The notes: generated from the letters alone by a model not told the origin. A stretch of DNA of 64,000 bases from Enterobacter asburiae (GCF_007035645.1 NZ_AP019632.1:372001-436000), one strand, 5' to 3'. Counted from the first letter of the stretch, positions 43,834-55,769 are shown. Translations and numbers: made by a program.

Positions 43834-46800
43834 GTGAGGCGATTGCCGGGGATTTTATTGCTTACAGGGGCAACGCTGGTCGTGATTGTCGCGTTGCTCG
43901 TGAGCGGGCTACGCCTCGTATTACCGCATCTGGACAGCTGGCGTCCGCAGCTGCTGGCTAAAATCGAATCCACCACCGGCGTGCCGGTGAACGTAAGCCA
44001 GATTAGCGCTAACTGGCAGAATTTTGGCCCGACGCTCGATGTCCGGGATATAAACGCCAGCCTCAAAGATGGCGGCCACCTGAAAATCAAACGCGTGACC
44101 CTGGCGCTGGACGTCTGGCAAAGCCTGCTGCATCTGCGCTGGCAGTTTCGCGATCTCACCTTTTATCAACTCCAGTTCCTGACCAATACGCCTCTGTCCG
44201 GCGGCGATAGCGGTCAGGGTCTGGAAGCCAACCGCTTCAGCGATCTTTTCCTCCGTCAGTTCGATCACTTCGATCTGCGCGACAGCGAAGTGAGCTTCAT
44301 TACCCTTTCCGGCCAGCGCGCCGAACTGGCGATCCCCCAGCTGACCTGGCTCAACGGTAAAGAACGTCACCGCGCCGAGGGGCAGGTCAATCTCTCAAGC
44401 CTGAATGGCCAGCACGGTGTGATGCAGGTACGGATGGATCTGCGGGACGATGACGGTCTGTTAAACAACGGCAAAGTCTGGCTGCAGGCCGACGATGTTG
44501 ACGTGAAGCCGTGGCTGGGCGACTGGCTGCAGCAAAATATGCAGCTGGAGACTGCCCGCTTCAGCCTTGAAGGCTGGCTGACCCTGACCAAAGGCGAATT
44601 TGCCAGCGGCGATATCTGGCTCAAGCAGGGGGGCGCCAGCTGGAAAGGCGAAAAACAGCAGCATCAGCTTTCCGTCGATAATCTCACCGCGCACGTGACC
44701 CAGGAGAAAGAGGGCTGGCAGTTTGCCATTCCGGATACGCGCATCACCATGGATGGCAAGCCGTGGCCGCGCGGTGCGCTGACGCTGGCCTGGATGCCGG
44801 AGCAGGACGTCGGCGGCACGGCCAGTAAACGCAGCGACGAGCTGCGCATCCGCGCCAGCAACCTCGATTTGGCGGCCATTGAGGGCCTGCGCTCGATGGC
44901 GGCAAAACTCTCTCCGGACCTGGGCGAGATCTGGCTGGCAACGCAGCCGAGCGGGAAAATAGACGCTCTGGCGCTGGATATTCCGCTCCAGACGACGGAA
45001 AAAACCCGCTTCCAGGCAACGTGGAAAGATCTTGCCTGGAAGCAGTGGAAGCTGCTGCCGGGGGCGGAGCACTTTAGCGGCAAGCTGGAAGGCAGCGTGG
45101 AAAACGGCAGGCTGACGGTTGATATGCACGATGCCAAAATGCCTTACGAGACGGTCTTCCGCGCGCCGCTGGAAATCGAACAGGGCAGCGCGGTGCTTAA
45201 CTGGCTCCGTAACGACAAGGGCTTCCAGCTTGATGGCCGCCATATCGACGTGAAAGCCAAAGCGGTGCACGCGCGCGGCGATTTCCGCTATCTGCAGCCT
45301 GTAGGTGACGAGCCGTGGCTGGGTATTCTGGCCGGGATCAGCACCGATGACGGCTCTCAGGCCTGGCGCTACTTCCCGGAAAACCTGATGGGAAAAGCCC
45401 TGGTGGACTATCTCAGCGGCGCGATTCAGGGCGGTCAGGCGGACAATGCCACGCTGGTGTACGGCGGTAATCCGCATCTTTTCCCGTACAAACACAATGA
45501 AGGCCAGTTCCAGGTGCTGGTGCCGCTGCATAACGCGACCTTTGCGTTCCAGCCCGGCTGGCCCGCGCTGAAAGATCTGGATATCGAGCTCAACTTCCTC
45601 AATGACGGACTATGGATGAAGTCCGACAGCGTGGCGCTGGGCGGCGTGACGGCCAGCAACCTGACGGCCAACATCCCGGATTACTCCAAAGAGAAGCTGC
45701 TGATTGATGCCGACATCAATGGCCCGGGCAAAGCGGTGGGGCCGTACTTTGAGGAGACGCCCTTGAAAGAGTCGCTGGCGGCGACGCTCCAGCAGCTACA
45801 GCTCGATGGCGATGTGAATGCTCGCTTACATCTTGATATCCCGCTGGACGGCGAGATGACCACCGCCAAAGGTGACGTCCGCCTTAAGAACAACAGCCTG
45901 TTCATCAAACCCCTTGAGAGCACGCTGAAAAATCTCAGCGGGCAGTTCAGCTTTGACAACGGAAACCTGAAGAGCGAGCCGCTTACGGCCAGCTGGTTTA
46001 ATCAGCCCGTTAATATCGACTTCACGACCACCGAGGGTGAAAAGGCTTATCAGGTAGCCGTCAATCTGGACGGTAACTGGCAGCCAGCGCGCATGGAGGT
46101 CCTGCCGAAGCCCATTGAGGCGTCAGTGCAGGGCGCAGTCGCCTGGCAGGGTAAAGTGGCAATCGACCTGCCATATCACGCGGGTGCTCAGTATAAGGTC
46201 GACATCACGGGCGATCTGAAAAACCTTCAGAGCCAGCTGCCTGCGCCGCTGGATAAACAGGCCGGACAGCCGCTGCCGGTAAAGCTGAACGTCGATGGCA
46301 ACCTGAACAGCTTCGCGTTGACCGGAAGCGCGGGCGGGACAAACCACTTCAACAGCCGCTGGCTGCTTAACCGCAAGCTCACCCTCGACAAAGCCATCTG
46401 GACAACGGATAGCCGCTCCACGCCGCCTCTGCCGGAGCAGTCGGGCATTGAGCTGAATCTCCCGCCGATGGACGGTGCAGAGTGGCTGGCGCTGTTCCAG
46501 AAAGGCGTTGGGCAAAACGTTGATGAAACCGCCCAGTTCCCGCAAGCCATTACCGTACGCACGCCGTCGCTGATGCTGGGTGGGCAGCAGTGGAACAACC
46601 TGAGCCTGGTTTCACAGCCAGGCGCTAACGGCACGAAGGTGGAGGCCCAGGGCAGAGAGATCAACGGCACGCTGACCATGCGCAATCACGCGCCGTGGCA
46701 GGCGGCGATCCGCTACCTCTACTACAACCCGGCAAGCGCCGCGAGCGGGAAAGATAAACCGGCAGAAGCCTCGCCGCTGAGCAATGTCTCCCGCGTCGAT

Positions 46801-47637
46801 TTTAGCGGCTGGCCCGATCTCCAGCTGCGCTGCGCGGAGTGCTGGCTGTGGGGGCAGAAATACGGCCGTATTGACGGTGATTTCACTATTCAGGCCAACA
46901 CGCTTACGCTCTCCGGCGGCCTGGTTGATACCGGTTTTGGCCGCATGACGGCCGCAGGGGAATGGGTGAACAACCCGGGCGAGCAGCGAACGTCCCTGAA
47001 GGGCGACATTAAAGGCAACAAGCTGGATGCGGCAGCCAATTTCTTTGGAATCAGCACGCCGCTGCGCGGCTCGTCGTTTGACGTCGATTACGATCTTCAC
47101 TGGCGTGACGCCCCGTGGAAGCCGGATGAGGCCTCGCTGAACGGCATTCTGAAAACCCGCTTCGGCAAAGGTGAAATTGCCGACGTGAGCACGGGGCGCG
47201 CCGGGCAGATCCTGCGCCTGCTGAGTTTTGATGCGCTGCTGCGCAAGCTGCGCTTCGATTTCAGCGATACCTTCAGCGAAGGTTTCTACTACGATTCCAT
47301 CCGCAGCACGGCGTGGATCAAGGACGGCGTTCTGCATACGGACGACACGCTGGTGGATGGCCTGGAAGCGGATATCGCCATGAAAGGCTCCGTCAACCTC
47401 GTGCGTCGCGAGCTGGATATGGAAGCCGTGGTTGCGCCGGAAATTTCCGCGAGCGTGGGCGTGGCGGCGGCCTTTGTGGTGAACCCGATTGTCGGTGCGG
47501 CGGTGTTTGCCGCCAGCAAAGTGCTGGGTCCGCTGTGGAGCAAGGTCTCCATTCTGCGCTACCGCATTACCGGTCCGGTCGATAAACCGCAGATTAACGA
47601 GGTGCTGCGCCAGCCGCGCAAAGATGCACAGCAATGA
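43834..47637 (+). CDS. yhdP: AsmA-like phospholipid-transport protein YhdP
   Basis: Very large envelope protein of 1267 residues. It has one N-terminal membrane helix (about 5-25) and a long beta-rich periplasmic part with the AsmA-like C-terminal region. YhdP, TamB and YdbH share the role of moving phospholipids to the outer membrane. The GTG at 43834 is chosen because AAGGAGA precedes it and homology begins with VRRLPGILLL; an earlier GTG (43807) has no good ribosome site. It follows rng by 42 bases. Confidence 0.95.
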   Translation: MRRLPGILLLTGATLVVIVALLVSGLRLVLPHLDSWRPQLLAKIESTTGVPVNVSQISANWQNFGPTLDVRDINASLKDGGHLKIKRVTLALDVWQSLLHLRWQFRDLTFYQLQFLTNTPLSGGDSGQGLEANRFSDLFLRQFDHFDLRDSEVSFITLSGQRAELAIPQLTWLNGKERHRAEGQVNLSSLNGQHGVMQVRMDLRDDDGLLNNGKVWLQADDVDVKPWLGDWLQQNMQLETARFSLEGWLTLTKGEFASGDIWLKQGGASWKGEKQQHQLSVDNLTAHVTQEKEGWQFAIPDTRITMDGKPWPRGALTLAWMPEQDVGGTASKRSDELRIRASNLDLAAIEGLRSMAAKLSPDLGEIWLATQPSGKIDALALDIPLQTTEKTRFQATWKDLAWKQWKLLPGAEHFSGKLEGSVENGRLTVDMHDAKMPYETVFRAPLEIEQGSAVLNWLRNDKGFQLDGRHIDVKAKAVHARGDFRYLQPVGDEPWLGILAGISTDDGSQAWRYFPENLMGKALVDYLSGAIQGGQADNATLVYGGNPHLFPYKHNEGQFQVLVPLHNATFAFQPGWPALKDLDIELNFLNDGLWMKSDSVALGGVTASNLTANIPDYSKEKLLIDADINGPGKAVGPYFEETPLKESLAATLQQLQLDGDVNARLHLDIPLDGEMTTAKGDVRLKNNSLFIKPLESTLKNLSGQFSFDNGNLKSEPLTASWFNQPVNIDFTTTEGEKAYQVAVNLDGNWQPARMEVLPKPIEASVQGAVAWQGKVAIDLPYHAGAQYKVDITGDLKNLQSQLPAPLDKQAGQPLPVKLNVDGNLNSFALTGSAGGTNHFNSRWLLNRKLTLDKAIWTTDSRSTPPLPEQSGIELNLPPMDGAEWLALFQKGVGQNVDETAQFPQAITVRTPSLMLGGQQWNNLSLVSQPGANGTKVEAQGREINGTLTMRNHAPWQAAIRYLYYNPASAASGKDKPAEASPLSNVSRVDFSGWPDLQLRCAECWLWGQKYGRIDGDFTIQANTLTLSGGLVDTGFGRMTAAGEWVNNPGEQRTSLKGDIKGNKLDAAANFFGISTPLRGSSFDVDYDLHWRDAPWKPDEASLNGILKTRFGKGEIADVSTGRAGQILRLLSFDALLRKLRFDFSDTFSEGFYYDSIRSTAWIKDGVLHTDDTLVDGLEADIAMKGSVNLVRRELDMEAVVAPEISASVGVAAAFVVNPIVGAAVFAASKVLGPLWSKVSILRYRITGPVDKPQINEVLRQPRKDAQQ

Positions 47638-47673
47638 TTTGACGTGGGCAGGTAATTGCCTCACTCTCAATAA

Positions 47674-49167
<1,494 letters not shown>

Positions 49168-49173
49168 TTTCCT

Positions 49174-49200
49174 GACCCTCTCCCCAAAGGGGAGAGGGTA
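49174..49200. repeat. GC-rich palindrome, copy 2
   Basis: CCCTCTCCCC (49176-49185) pairs with GGGGAGAGGG (49189-49198) around an AAA loop. It lies between the convergent ends of tldD and aaeR and shares its core with the copies after yjcZ and zapE. Confidence 0.75.
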
Positions 49201-49244
49201 CTGCTCCACGCTGTCTTTTCTCCCGCGTCCTTATGGAAAAAGGC

Positions 49245-50171
49245 CTACTCTTTCCTTCTCCCCCGCATCCCCTGAAACAGCTCCGCCACGTCCACAAAAT
49301 ACTCGGTCAGATAGTTAATACACACCTGAACCTTGAGCGGGAGTTTGTCTTTTTCGGTATACAGGGCGTACACCGGGCGCGGATCGGACTGGTAGCGCGG
49401 GAAGAGGATCTCCAGCACGCCGCTGTTGATCTCGTTGATCACCCACATTAACGGCACGTAGGCGATCCCGGCGCCGGCCACCAGCCAGCGTGAAATCGTC
49501 ATCGGATCGTTAGTGACAAACCGCCCTTCCGGCAGCAGTTTGGTAGAAATCCCTTCCGGGGCAATCAGCTCAAATTCATTATCGGGCCGCACGCTGTACT
49601 CCAGCCACGAGTGGTTGGTGAGATCGGCGGGCTTCTCCGGAACGCCGTACTGCGCCAGATAGCTTTTCGAGGCGCAGACGACCATCGGCATGCTGCCCAG
49701 CCGTCGCGAGAACAGGCTGGAATCCTGCAACGCGCCGACGCGGATCACCACGTCCAGCCCGTCGGCAATCAGATCCGGCGCCGGGATACCCGTCACCAGA
49801 TTGACCGTAAGACCGGGGTACTCTTTCAGCATATCCGCCGTCATGGCAGCGAGAACATTTTGTGCCATAGTTGAAGAACACCCGATGCGCAGCGTGCCGA
49901 TGGGGGTGTTGTTGAAGGCATAGAGCTGTTCGTGAACATCCTGCACTTCAAGCAGCATACGGCGACAGCCCTGATAGTAAATTTTACCCGCTTCGGTCAG
50001 CCCAATGCTGCGGGTACTGCGGTTGAGCAGCTTGACCTGAAGCTCATCTTCCAGTTTGGACACCGTCTGGCTGATGGATGAGACGCTCATCTGAAGCTGG
50101 CGTGCAGCGGCGGTAAAAGAGCCCAGCTCAACCACTTTGGCGAAGACCGACATGCGTTTTAAACGTTCCAT
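49245..50171 (-). CDS. aaeR: LysR-type regulator AaeR
   Basis: LysR-family regulator of 308 residues. The N-terminal HTH is MSVFAKVVELGSFTAAARQLQMSVSS split over about residues 7-32, and the C-terminal effector-binding domain follows. It is divergent from aaeXAB, which its E. coli counterpart activates in response to aromatic carboxylic acids. A CRP-like site lies just upstream of its start codon. Confidence 0.94.
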   Translation of the reverse strand: MERLKRMSVFAKVVELGSFTAAARQLQMSVSSISQTVSKLEDELQVKLLNRSTRSIGLTEAGKIYYQGCRRMLLEVQDVHEQLYAFNNTPIGTLRIGCSSTMAQNVLAAMTADMLKEYPGLTVNLVTGIPAPDLIADGLDVVIRVGALQDSSLFSRRLGSMPMVVCASKSYLAQYGVPEKPADLTNHSWLEYSVRPDNEFELIAPEGISTKLLPEGRFVTNDPMTISRWLVAGAGIAYVPLMWVINEINSGVLEILFPRYQSDPRPVYALYTEKDKLPLKVQVCINYLTEYFVDVAELFQGMRGRRKE

Positions 50172-50189
50172 TGTTCACTCTGGCTTAAA

Positions 50190-50205
50190 AGTGATTTAGA
50201 TCACA
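50190..50205. promoter_or_regulatory. Candidate CRP site between aaeR and aaeX
   Basis: AGTGA-TTTAGA-TCACA matches the CRP core with one change and the wider palindrome closely. It is 19 bases upstream of the aaeR start codon and about 145 upstream of aaeX, in the shared divergent promoter region. Confidence 0.6.
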
Positions 50206-50350
50206 TATTATAGATAACAGCATAACAGTTACGTTAATATATTATTAATTACATAACGGCTGCGCCATTCTCGCCCGGCGTTTCTTGCTCTCCTGCGGTG
50301 GCGTGCGCTAAAAAATTCTGAAGCCTGCACTCTCTCTTATCAAGGTCAAC

Positions 50351-50554
50351 ATGAGTCTGTTTCCCGTTATCGTGGTGTTCGGTCTGTCGTTCCCACCGAT
50401 ATTTTTCGAGCTTCTTTTATCACTGGCGATCTTCTGGCTGGTGCGCAAGGTGCTGGTCCCTACCGGGATCTACGATTTCGTCTGGCACCCTGCATTGTTC
50501 AATACCGCGCTGTATTGCTGCCTGTTTTATCTGATATCGCGCATGTTTGTCTGA
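50351..50554 (+). CDS. aaeX: Small membrane protein AaeX
   Basis: Protein of 67 residues with two hydrophobic helices, of the DUF1656 family. The start [18 protein letters not shown] matches E. coli AaeX. It is first in the aaeXAB operon. Its role in aromatic-acid efflux is unclear. An AAGG ribosome site lies eight bases before the ATG. Confidence 0.94.
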   Translation: MSLFPVIVVFGLSFPPIFFELLLSLAIFWLVRKVLVPTGIYDFVWHPALFNTALYCCLFYLISRMFV

Positions 50555-50561
50555 GGTTGAT

Positions 50562-51494
50562 GTGAAAACGCTAACAAGAAAAATCTCCCGCACTGCCATC
50601 ACAATGGCGCTGGTTATCCTCGCCTTCATCGCTATTTTCCGCGCCTGGGTTTATTACACCGAATCACCGTGGACGCGTGATGCACGCTTCAGCGCCGATG
50701 TGGTGGCAATAGCCCCTGACGTGGCCGGCCTTATCACTGCGGTCAACGTCCACGATAATCAGCTGGTGAAGAAAGATCAGGTCCTGTTCACCATCGACCA
50801 GCCTCGTTACCAGAAAGCGCTGGAAGAGGCGGAAGCGGACGTGGCCTATTATCAGGCGCTCGCTGCGGAGAAACGCCGCGAGGCAGGGCGGCGTAACCAG
50901 CTGGGCGTTCAGGCAATGTCCCGTGAAGAGATTGACCAGTCCAACAACGTGCTGCAAACCGTGCTGCACCAGCTGGCGAAAGCGCAGGCAACGCGCGATC
51001 TGGCGAAGCTCGATCTCGAGCGCACCGTGATCCGCGCGCCGTCCGATGGCTGGGTGACCAACCTTAACGTCTATGCCGGGGAATTCATTACCCGTGGCTC
51101 TACCGCCGTGGCGCTGGTTAAACAGAACTCCTTCTACGTGCTCGCCTATATGGAAGAGACCAAGCTGGAAGGCGTGCGCCCGGGTTATCGGGCTGAAATT
51201 ACGCCGCTCGGCAGCAACCGCGTCTTTAAAGGCACCGTCGACAGCGTTGCTGCAGGGGTGACTAACTCCAGCAGCTCTAACGATGCCAAAGGGATGGCGA
51301 CGGTAGATTCTAACCTGGAGTGGGTGCGTCTGGCCCAGCGCGTGCCGGTACGTATTCATCTGGATGAACAGCAGGGAAATCTGTGGCCCGCGGGTACCAC
51401 GGCGACGGTGGTGATCACCGGTGAAAAGGACCGGGATGCCAGCCAGGACTCGTTCTTCCGTAAAATTGCCCACCGCCTTCGCGAGTTTGGTTAA
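50562..51494 (+). CDS. aaeA: Aromatic carboxylic acid efflux adaptor AaeA
   Basis: HlyD-type membrane-fusion protein of 310 residues. One N-terminal helix (about 12-30) anchors it, then the split lipoyl domain with [19 protein letters not shown] and the coiled-coil hairpin. It starts with GTG at 50562, where homology with E. coli begins; upstream codons in frame are ignored. It couples AaeB to efflux of p-hydroxybenzoate and relatives. It lies seven bases after aaeX. Confidence 0.95.
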   Translation: MKTLTRKISRTAITMALVILAFIAIFRAWVYYTESPWTRDARFSADVVAIAPDVAGLITAVNVHDNQLVKKDQVLFTIDQPRYQKALEEAEADVAYYQALAAEKRREAGRRNQLGVQAMSREEIDQSNNVLQTVLHQLAKAQATRDLAKLDLERTVIRAPSDGWVTNLNVYAGEFITRGSTAVALVKQNSFYVLAYMEETKLEGVRPGYRAEITPLGSNRVFKGTVDSVAAGVTNSSSSNDAKGMATVDSNLEWVRLAQRVPVRIHLDEQQGNLWPAGTTATVVITGEKDRDASQDSFFRKIAHRLREFG

Positions 51495-51499
51495 TCGCC

Positions 51500-53467
51500 A
51501 TGGGTATCTTTTCCATCGCCAGCCAGCACATTCGCTTCGCCGTGAAGCTGGCGTGCGCCATCGTGCTGGCGCTGTTTGTTGGCTTTCACTTCCAGCTTGA
51601 AACCCCTCGCTGGGCAGTGCTGACGGCTGCGATTGTTGCAGCGGGCCCGGCCTTTGCCGCGGGCGGTGAGCCCTATTCTGGCGCGATCCGCTATCGCGGG
51701 ATGCTGCGTATCATCGGGACGTTTATCGGCTGTTTCGCGGCGCTGACCATTATTATTTTGATGATCCGCACCCCGCTGCTGATGCTGATGGTGTGCTGTA
51801 TCTGGGCGGGTTTCTGCACCTGGCTCTCGTCTCTGGTGAAAGTGGAGAACTCCTACGCCTGGGGACTGGCGGGCTATACCGCGCTGATTATTGTCATCAC
51901 TATCCAAAGTGAACCGCTGCTCGCCCCGCAGTTTGCGGTTGAGCGCTGCAGCGAGATTGTGATTGGTATTGTCAGCGCGATCGTCGCTGACCTGCTTTTC
52001 TCCCCGCGCTCCATCAAGCAGGAAGTCGACCGTGAGCTTGACGCGCTGATCGTTGCCCAGTATCAGCTGATGCAGCTGTGCATTAAGCATGGCGATAGCG
52101 AAGAGGTGGATAAAGCCTGGAGCGGGCTGGTACGTCGTACGCAGGCGCTGGAAGGAATGCGCAGCAACCTTAATATGGAGTCGTCGCGCTGGGCCCGCGC
52201 GAATCGACGCCTTAAAGCCCTTAACACCGTCTCTCTGACGCTGATTACCCAAGCCTGTGAAACTTATCTGATTCAGAACACCCGGCCGGAAGCGGTCACC
52301 GATACGTTCCGCGAACTGTTTGCCGAGCCGGTGGAAACCGTACAGGACGTGCATAAGCAGCTTAAGCGCATGCGCCGGGTGATTGCCTGGACCGGGGAGC
52401 GCGACACGCCGGTAACCATCTACACCTGGGTCGGCGCCGCGACGCGCTATCTGCTTCTGAAGCGCGGCGTGATCGGTAACACCAAAATCAGCGCGGCGGA
52501 AGAAGAGGTGTTGCAGGGTGAAGTGGTGATCAAGGCGGAATCCGCCGAGCGCCATCACGCCATGGTCAATTTCTGGCGTACGACGCTTGCCTGCATGCTC
52601 GGCACGCTGTTCTGGCTGTGGACGGGCTGGACGTCCGGCAGCGGCGCGATGGTGATGATTGCCGTTGTGACCGCACTGGCGATGCGTCTGCCTAATCCGC
52701 GTATGGTCGCCATTGATTTCCTTTACGGCACGATTGCCGCGTTGCCGGTAGGCGCGCTCTATTTCCTGGTCATCATCCCGTCGACGCAACAGAGTATGCT
52801 GCTGCTCTGTATTAGCCTGGCGGTAATGGCGTTCTTTATCGGCATTGAAGTGCAAAAGCGGCGTCTGGGATCGCTGGGGGCGCTGGCGAGTACGATTAAC
52901 ATCATCGTGCTCGATAACCCGATGACCTTCCATTTCAGCCAGTTCCTCGACAGCGCGTTAGGCCAGCTGGTGGGCTGCTTCCTGGCCATGATGGTGATAC
53001 TGCTGGTGCGGGATAACTCGCAGGCAAGAACGGGCCGCGTGCTGCTGAACCAGTTCGTGTCGGCTGCCGTGTCATCTTTGACAACCAATACCGCGCGCCG
53101 TAAAGAGAACCACCTGCCCGCGCTCTACCAGCAGCTGTTTTTGCTGCTGAACAAGTTCCCGGGCGATATCGCGAAGTTCCGCCTGGCGTTAACCATGATC
53201 ATTGCGCACCAGCGTTTGCGTAACGCGCCCGTGCCGATCAACGACGATTTGTCGGCATACCACCGCCAGCTGCGTCGTACCGCCGATCACGTGCTTTCTG
53301 CCAGCAGCGATGACAAACGGCGTCGCTACTTTACGCAGCTGCTTGAAGAGCTCGATACCTATCAGGAAAAGCTCAAGCACTGGGAGGCGCCGCCTCAGGT
53401 GACCGAGCCGGTGGGACGGCTGGTGTTTATGCTGCATCGCTACCAGAATGCCCTCACGGATAACTGA
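51500..53467 (+). CDS. aaeB: Aromatic carboxylic acid efflux pump AaeB
   Basis: FUSC-family inner-membrane transporter of 655 residues, the E. coli size. Two sets of hydrophobic helices (about 15-170 and 355-500) are separated by a cytoplasmic helical region. It exports p-hydroxybenzoic acid and similar aromatic acids with AaeA. It is five bases after aaeA and ends in a strong terminator. Confidence 0.95.
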   Translation: MGIFSIASQHIRFAVKLACAIVLALFVGFHFQLETPRWAVLTAAIVAAGPAFAAGGEPYSGAIRYRGMLRIIGTFIGCFAALTIIILMIRTPLLMLMVCCIWAGFCTWLSSLVKVENSYAWGLAGYTALIIVITIQSEPLLAPQFAVERCSEIVIGIVSAIVADLLFSPRSIKQEVDRELDALIVAQYQLMQLCIKHGDSEEVDKAWSGLVRRTQALEGMRSNLNMESSRWARANRRLKALNTVSLTLITQACETYLIQNTRPEAVTDTFRELFAEPVETVQDVHKQLKRMRRVIAWTGERDTPVTIYTWVGAATRYLLLKRGVIGNTKISAAEEEVLQGEVVIKAESAERHHAMVNFWRTTLACMLGTLFWLWTGWTSGSGAMVMIAVVTALAMRLPNPRMVAIDFLYGTIAALPVGALYFLVIIPSTQQSMLLLCISLAVMAFFIGIEVQKRRLGSLGALASTINIIVLDNPMTFHFSQFLDSALGQLVGCFLAMMVILLVRDNSQARTGRVLLNQFVSAAVSSLTTNTARRKENHLPALYQQLFLLLNKFPGDIAKFRLALTMIIAHQRLRNAPVPINDDLSAYHRQLRRTADHVLSASSDDKRRRYFTQLLEELDTYQEKLKHWEAPPQVTEPVGRLVFMLHRYQNALTDN

Positions 53468-53474
53468 CTGAAGT

Positions 53475-53508
53475 AAAAAAACCGACGCCAAAAGCGTCGG
53501 TTTTTTTG
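53475..53508 (+). terminator. Terminator of aaeXAB
   Basis: CCGACGC (53482-53488) and GCGTCGG (53494-53500) within flanking A- and T-runs, followed by seven T bases. Confidence 0.92.
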
Positions 53509-53557
53509 TGGCTATACTTATTCCAGCACGTTCTTACATTTCAGAAAGGGAGAACAC

Positions 53558-55012
53558 ATGACGACCCAGGCGCTTCAGGACCACATCCTTTTTCAGACCG
53601 GTTATCTGGTCAACGGAATCTGGAAAACGCTGGATACAACCTTTGATGTGCTGAATCCCGCGACAGGCGAGGTCATTGCTAAAGTCGCAAAAGCGGGTAA
53701 AGCGCAAACCGAAGACGCTATTGCAGCGGCTACCCAGGCCTTCCCGGCATGGCGTGCCAAAACCGCGAAAGAACGCTCGGCGATTCTCTACCGCTGGTAC
53801 GAACTGATTATTGAGAATAAAAGCTGGCTCGGGCGGTTGATGACCACCGAACAGGGCAAACCCCTGAAAGAAGCGGAGGGAGAAGTCGAGTACGCCGCCA
53901 GCTTTATCCAGTGGTTTGCCGAAGAGGCCAAACGCGCGAACGGTGAAATTATTCCGCCGATAAAACCCGGCTCACGCATTCTGGCGACCCGTGAACCTAT
54001 TGGTGTGGTCGCGGCGATTACGCCGTGGAACTTCCCGATGGCCATGCTCACCCGCAAGTTAGGCCCGGCGCTGGCAGCAGGATGCACCGGGGTCATTAAA
54101 CCGGCCAATAACACGCCGCTCAGCGCATTTGCGCTGCTTACGCTGGCGAAACAGGCCGGTGTGCCCGACGGTGTTCTCAACGCCGTCGCCGGGAATACGC
54201 ATGAAATCAGCGATGCGATCATGGCAAGCCGCGACGTGCGTAAAATCTCCTTTACCGGCTCAACCTCCGTCGGCAAAACGCTGGTGCGTAACGCCGCAGA
54301 AACCATGAAAAAAGTCTCGATGGAGCTGGGGGGAAATGCCCCGTATATCGTTTTTGAGGATGCGGATATCGACGCAGCGGTTAAGGGCGCGATCGCCAAC
54401 AAGTTCCGCAATGCCGGGCAGGTCTGCGTCAGCGTGAACCGTTTTTATATTCAGGAAACCGTCTATGACAAATTTGTGAATAAACTTGCCGATGCGGTGA
54501 AGGCGCTGAAGGTGGGTAATGGTCTCGAAGAGGGGGTGGTCGTCGGGCCGCTGATTGAACCTTCGGCGGTCAACAAGGTGCGTGAGCATGTCGACGACGC
54601 CGTTGCCCGGGGCGCAACCGTACTGGCTGGGGGTAAGCCCCATCCGCTTGGCGGAAATTTCTGGATGCCAACCGTGCTGGGCGACTGCCATGAAGGCATG
54701 AAGCTGGCAGAAGAAGAGACGTTTGGCCCGGTGGCGGCGTGCTTCCGTTTCACCTCGGAAGATGAAGTCATCCAGCGCGCCAACAACACGCCCTATGGGC
54801 TGGCGGCTTACTTCTATACCCAGAATCTTTCCCGGGTCTTCCGCGTTTCACAGGCCATCGAGAGCGGGATGATCGGCATCAACGAGTGTGCCGTCTCCAC
54901 GGAGCTTGGGCCCTTTGGCGGCGTAAAAGAGTCAGGCCTTGGACGAGAGGGCTCCGTGCTGGGGCTGGAAGAGTATCTGGAAGTTAAAACCCTGCATATT
55001 GGGGGATTATAA
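53558..55012 (+). CDS. NAD(P)-dependent succinate-semialdehyde dehydrogenase
   Basis: Aldehyde dehydrogenase of 484 residues closest to the GabD/Sad group. The oxyanion Asn is in TPWNFP (N158), the general base Glu256 is in MELGGN, and the catalytic Cys290 is in NAGQVCVS. The cofactor loop FTGSTSVGK is present. The sequence fits succinate-semialdehyde or glutarate-semialdehyde oxidation, but the substrate cannot be fixed from sequence. It is a single gene between aaeB and yhcO with a GAAAGGGAG ribosome site. E. coli K-12 lacks it here and no gabT or gabP lies nearby. Confidence 0.88.
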   Translation: MTTQALQDHILFQTGYLVNGIWKTLDTTFDVLNPATGEVIAKVAKAGKAQTEDAIAAATQAFPAWRAKTAKERSAILYRWYELIIENKSWLGRLMTTEQGKPLKEAEGEVEYAASFIQWFAEEAKRANGEIIPPIKPGSRILATREPIGVVAAITPWNFPMAMLTRKLGPALAAGCTGVIKPANNTPLSAFALLTLAKQAGVPDGVLNAVAGNTHEISDAIMASRDVRKISFTGSTSVGKTLVRNAAETMKKVSMELGGNAPYIVFEDADIDAAVKGAIANKFRNAGQVCVSVNRFYIQETVYDKFVNKLADAVKALKVGNGLEEGVVVGPLIEPSAVNKVREHVDDAVARGATVLAGGKPHPLGGNFWMPTVLGDCHEGMKLAEEETFGPVAACFRFTSEDEVIQRANNTPYGLAAYFYTQNLSRVFRVSQAIESGMIGINECAVSTELGPFGGVKESGLGREGSVLGLEEYLEVKTLHIGGL

Positions 55013-55057
55013 TAGACAGGGCGGCATCTGCCGCTCGCCTGGACTGGGTGGCTGGCA

Positions 55058-55330
55058 ATGAAAACCTATACGTTTGATTTTGACGAGATCGACAGTCAGG
55101 AAGACTTCTACCGTGAATTTATCCGGGCGTTTGATCTTGAACGGGAAAGCGTGACAAATCTGGATACGCTGTGGGACGTGGTCACCAGCAGTCAGTTGCC
55201 GCTACCGCTGGAAATTGAGTTCATCCATTTGCCCGATAAGCTGCGAAGACGTTTTGGCGCGCTGATCTTGCTGTTCGATGAAGCGGAAGAAGAGCTTGAA
55301 GGGCAACTGCGCTTTAACGCGCGGCATTGA
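55058..55330 (+). CDS. yhcO: Barstar-like protein YhcO
   Basis: Small acidic protein of 90 residues resembling barstar, the ribonuclease inhibitor fold; it matches E. coli YhcO. It has 21 or so Asp/Glu residues, typical for a protein that binds a basic RNase. No barnase-like toxin gene is adjacent. It lies 45 bases after the dehydrogenase gene. Confidence 0.93.
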   Translation: MKTYTFDFDEIDSQEDFYREFIRAFDLERESVTNLDTLWDVVTSSQLPLPLEIEFIHLPDKLRRRFGALILLFDEAEEELEGQLRFNARH

Positions 55331-55335
55331 ATGAA

Positions 55336-55365
55336 AAAAGCCCCTGACCATGAGGCCAGGGGCAA
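55336..55365 (-). terminator. Terminator of yhcN
   Basis: GCCCCTG (55340-55346) pairs with CAGGGGC (55357-55363). On the minus strand a T-run follows (complement of the A-run at 55334-55339). It lies between the convergent yhcO and yhcN. Confidence 0.75.
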
Positions 55366-55391
55366 GTCGTATGATGAGATACGACGAGGGT

Positions 55392-55658
55392 TTATTTATA
55401 CAGCTCTGCCGTTGCATGCCAGTGGTCACCCTGATTCAGTTCGGTGACGCGATAGCTGCTGGCGCCTGCTTTTTCAGCTTTGGCGGCAAGTTCGTGACGA
55501 ATATCCATCGGTGAACCGGTGACAGACGTTACGGAGACGCTGCCCATACGCTGTAGATTTTGTGCCTGGTCGGCATTCACCTGCTGTACGGCTGCGCTTG
55601 CGCCGAAAGAGAGAACGAATGCCAGACCGAGGGTTGCGATGATCAATTTGGTTTTCAT
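55392..55658 (-). CDS. yhcN: YhcN-family periplasmic stress protein
   Basis: DUF1471 protein of 88 residues with a Sec signal peptide ending ASAA and a mature part including SSYRVTELNQGDHWHATAELYK. In E. coli YhcN is induced by peroxide and acid. The ATG at 55658 is chosen by homology and the signal peptide. A paralogue lies 111 bases upstream on the same strand. Confidence 0.92.
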   Translation of the reverse strand: MKTKLIIATLGLAFVLSFGASAAVQQVNADQAQNLQRMGSVSVTSVTGSPMDIRHELAAKAEKAGASSYRVTELNQGDHWHATAELYK

Positions 55659-55769
55659 AGTCTTTACTCCTGAATAGGGTTTTTTACTCAACGGCGAGAA
55701 GGGTTGAGCCGCTATTTTTATGCCTGGTGCCGTTGAGTGGAGATTTTCGTTTTCAGCTATTACTAAAAC

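Noticed and set aside
44461..45531. 356-residue open frame antisense to yhdP, with another of 352 residues at 46612-47670
   Set aside because: Both are shadows of the long yhdP gene, with composition unlike a real protein.
52051..52062. Near match to a DnaA box inside aaeB and a one-off match at 56922-56930
   Set aside because: Mismatched or inside coding sequence, no better than chance.
51491..52933. 480-residue open frame antisense to aaeB
   Set aside because: It lies wholly within aaeB on the other strand, has a biased His/Arg/Gln-rich composition and resembles no family. It is a by-product of GC-rich codon use in aaeB.
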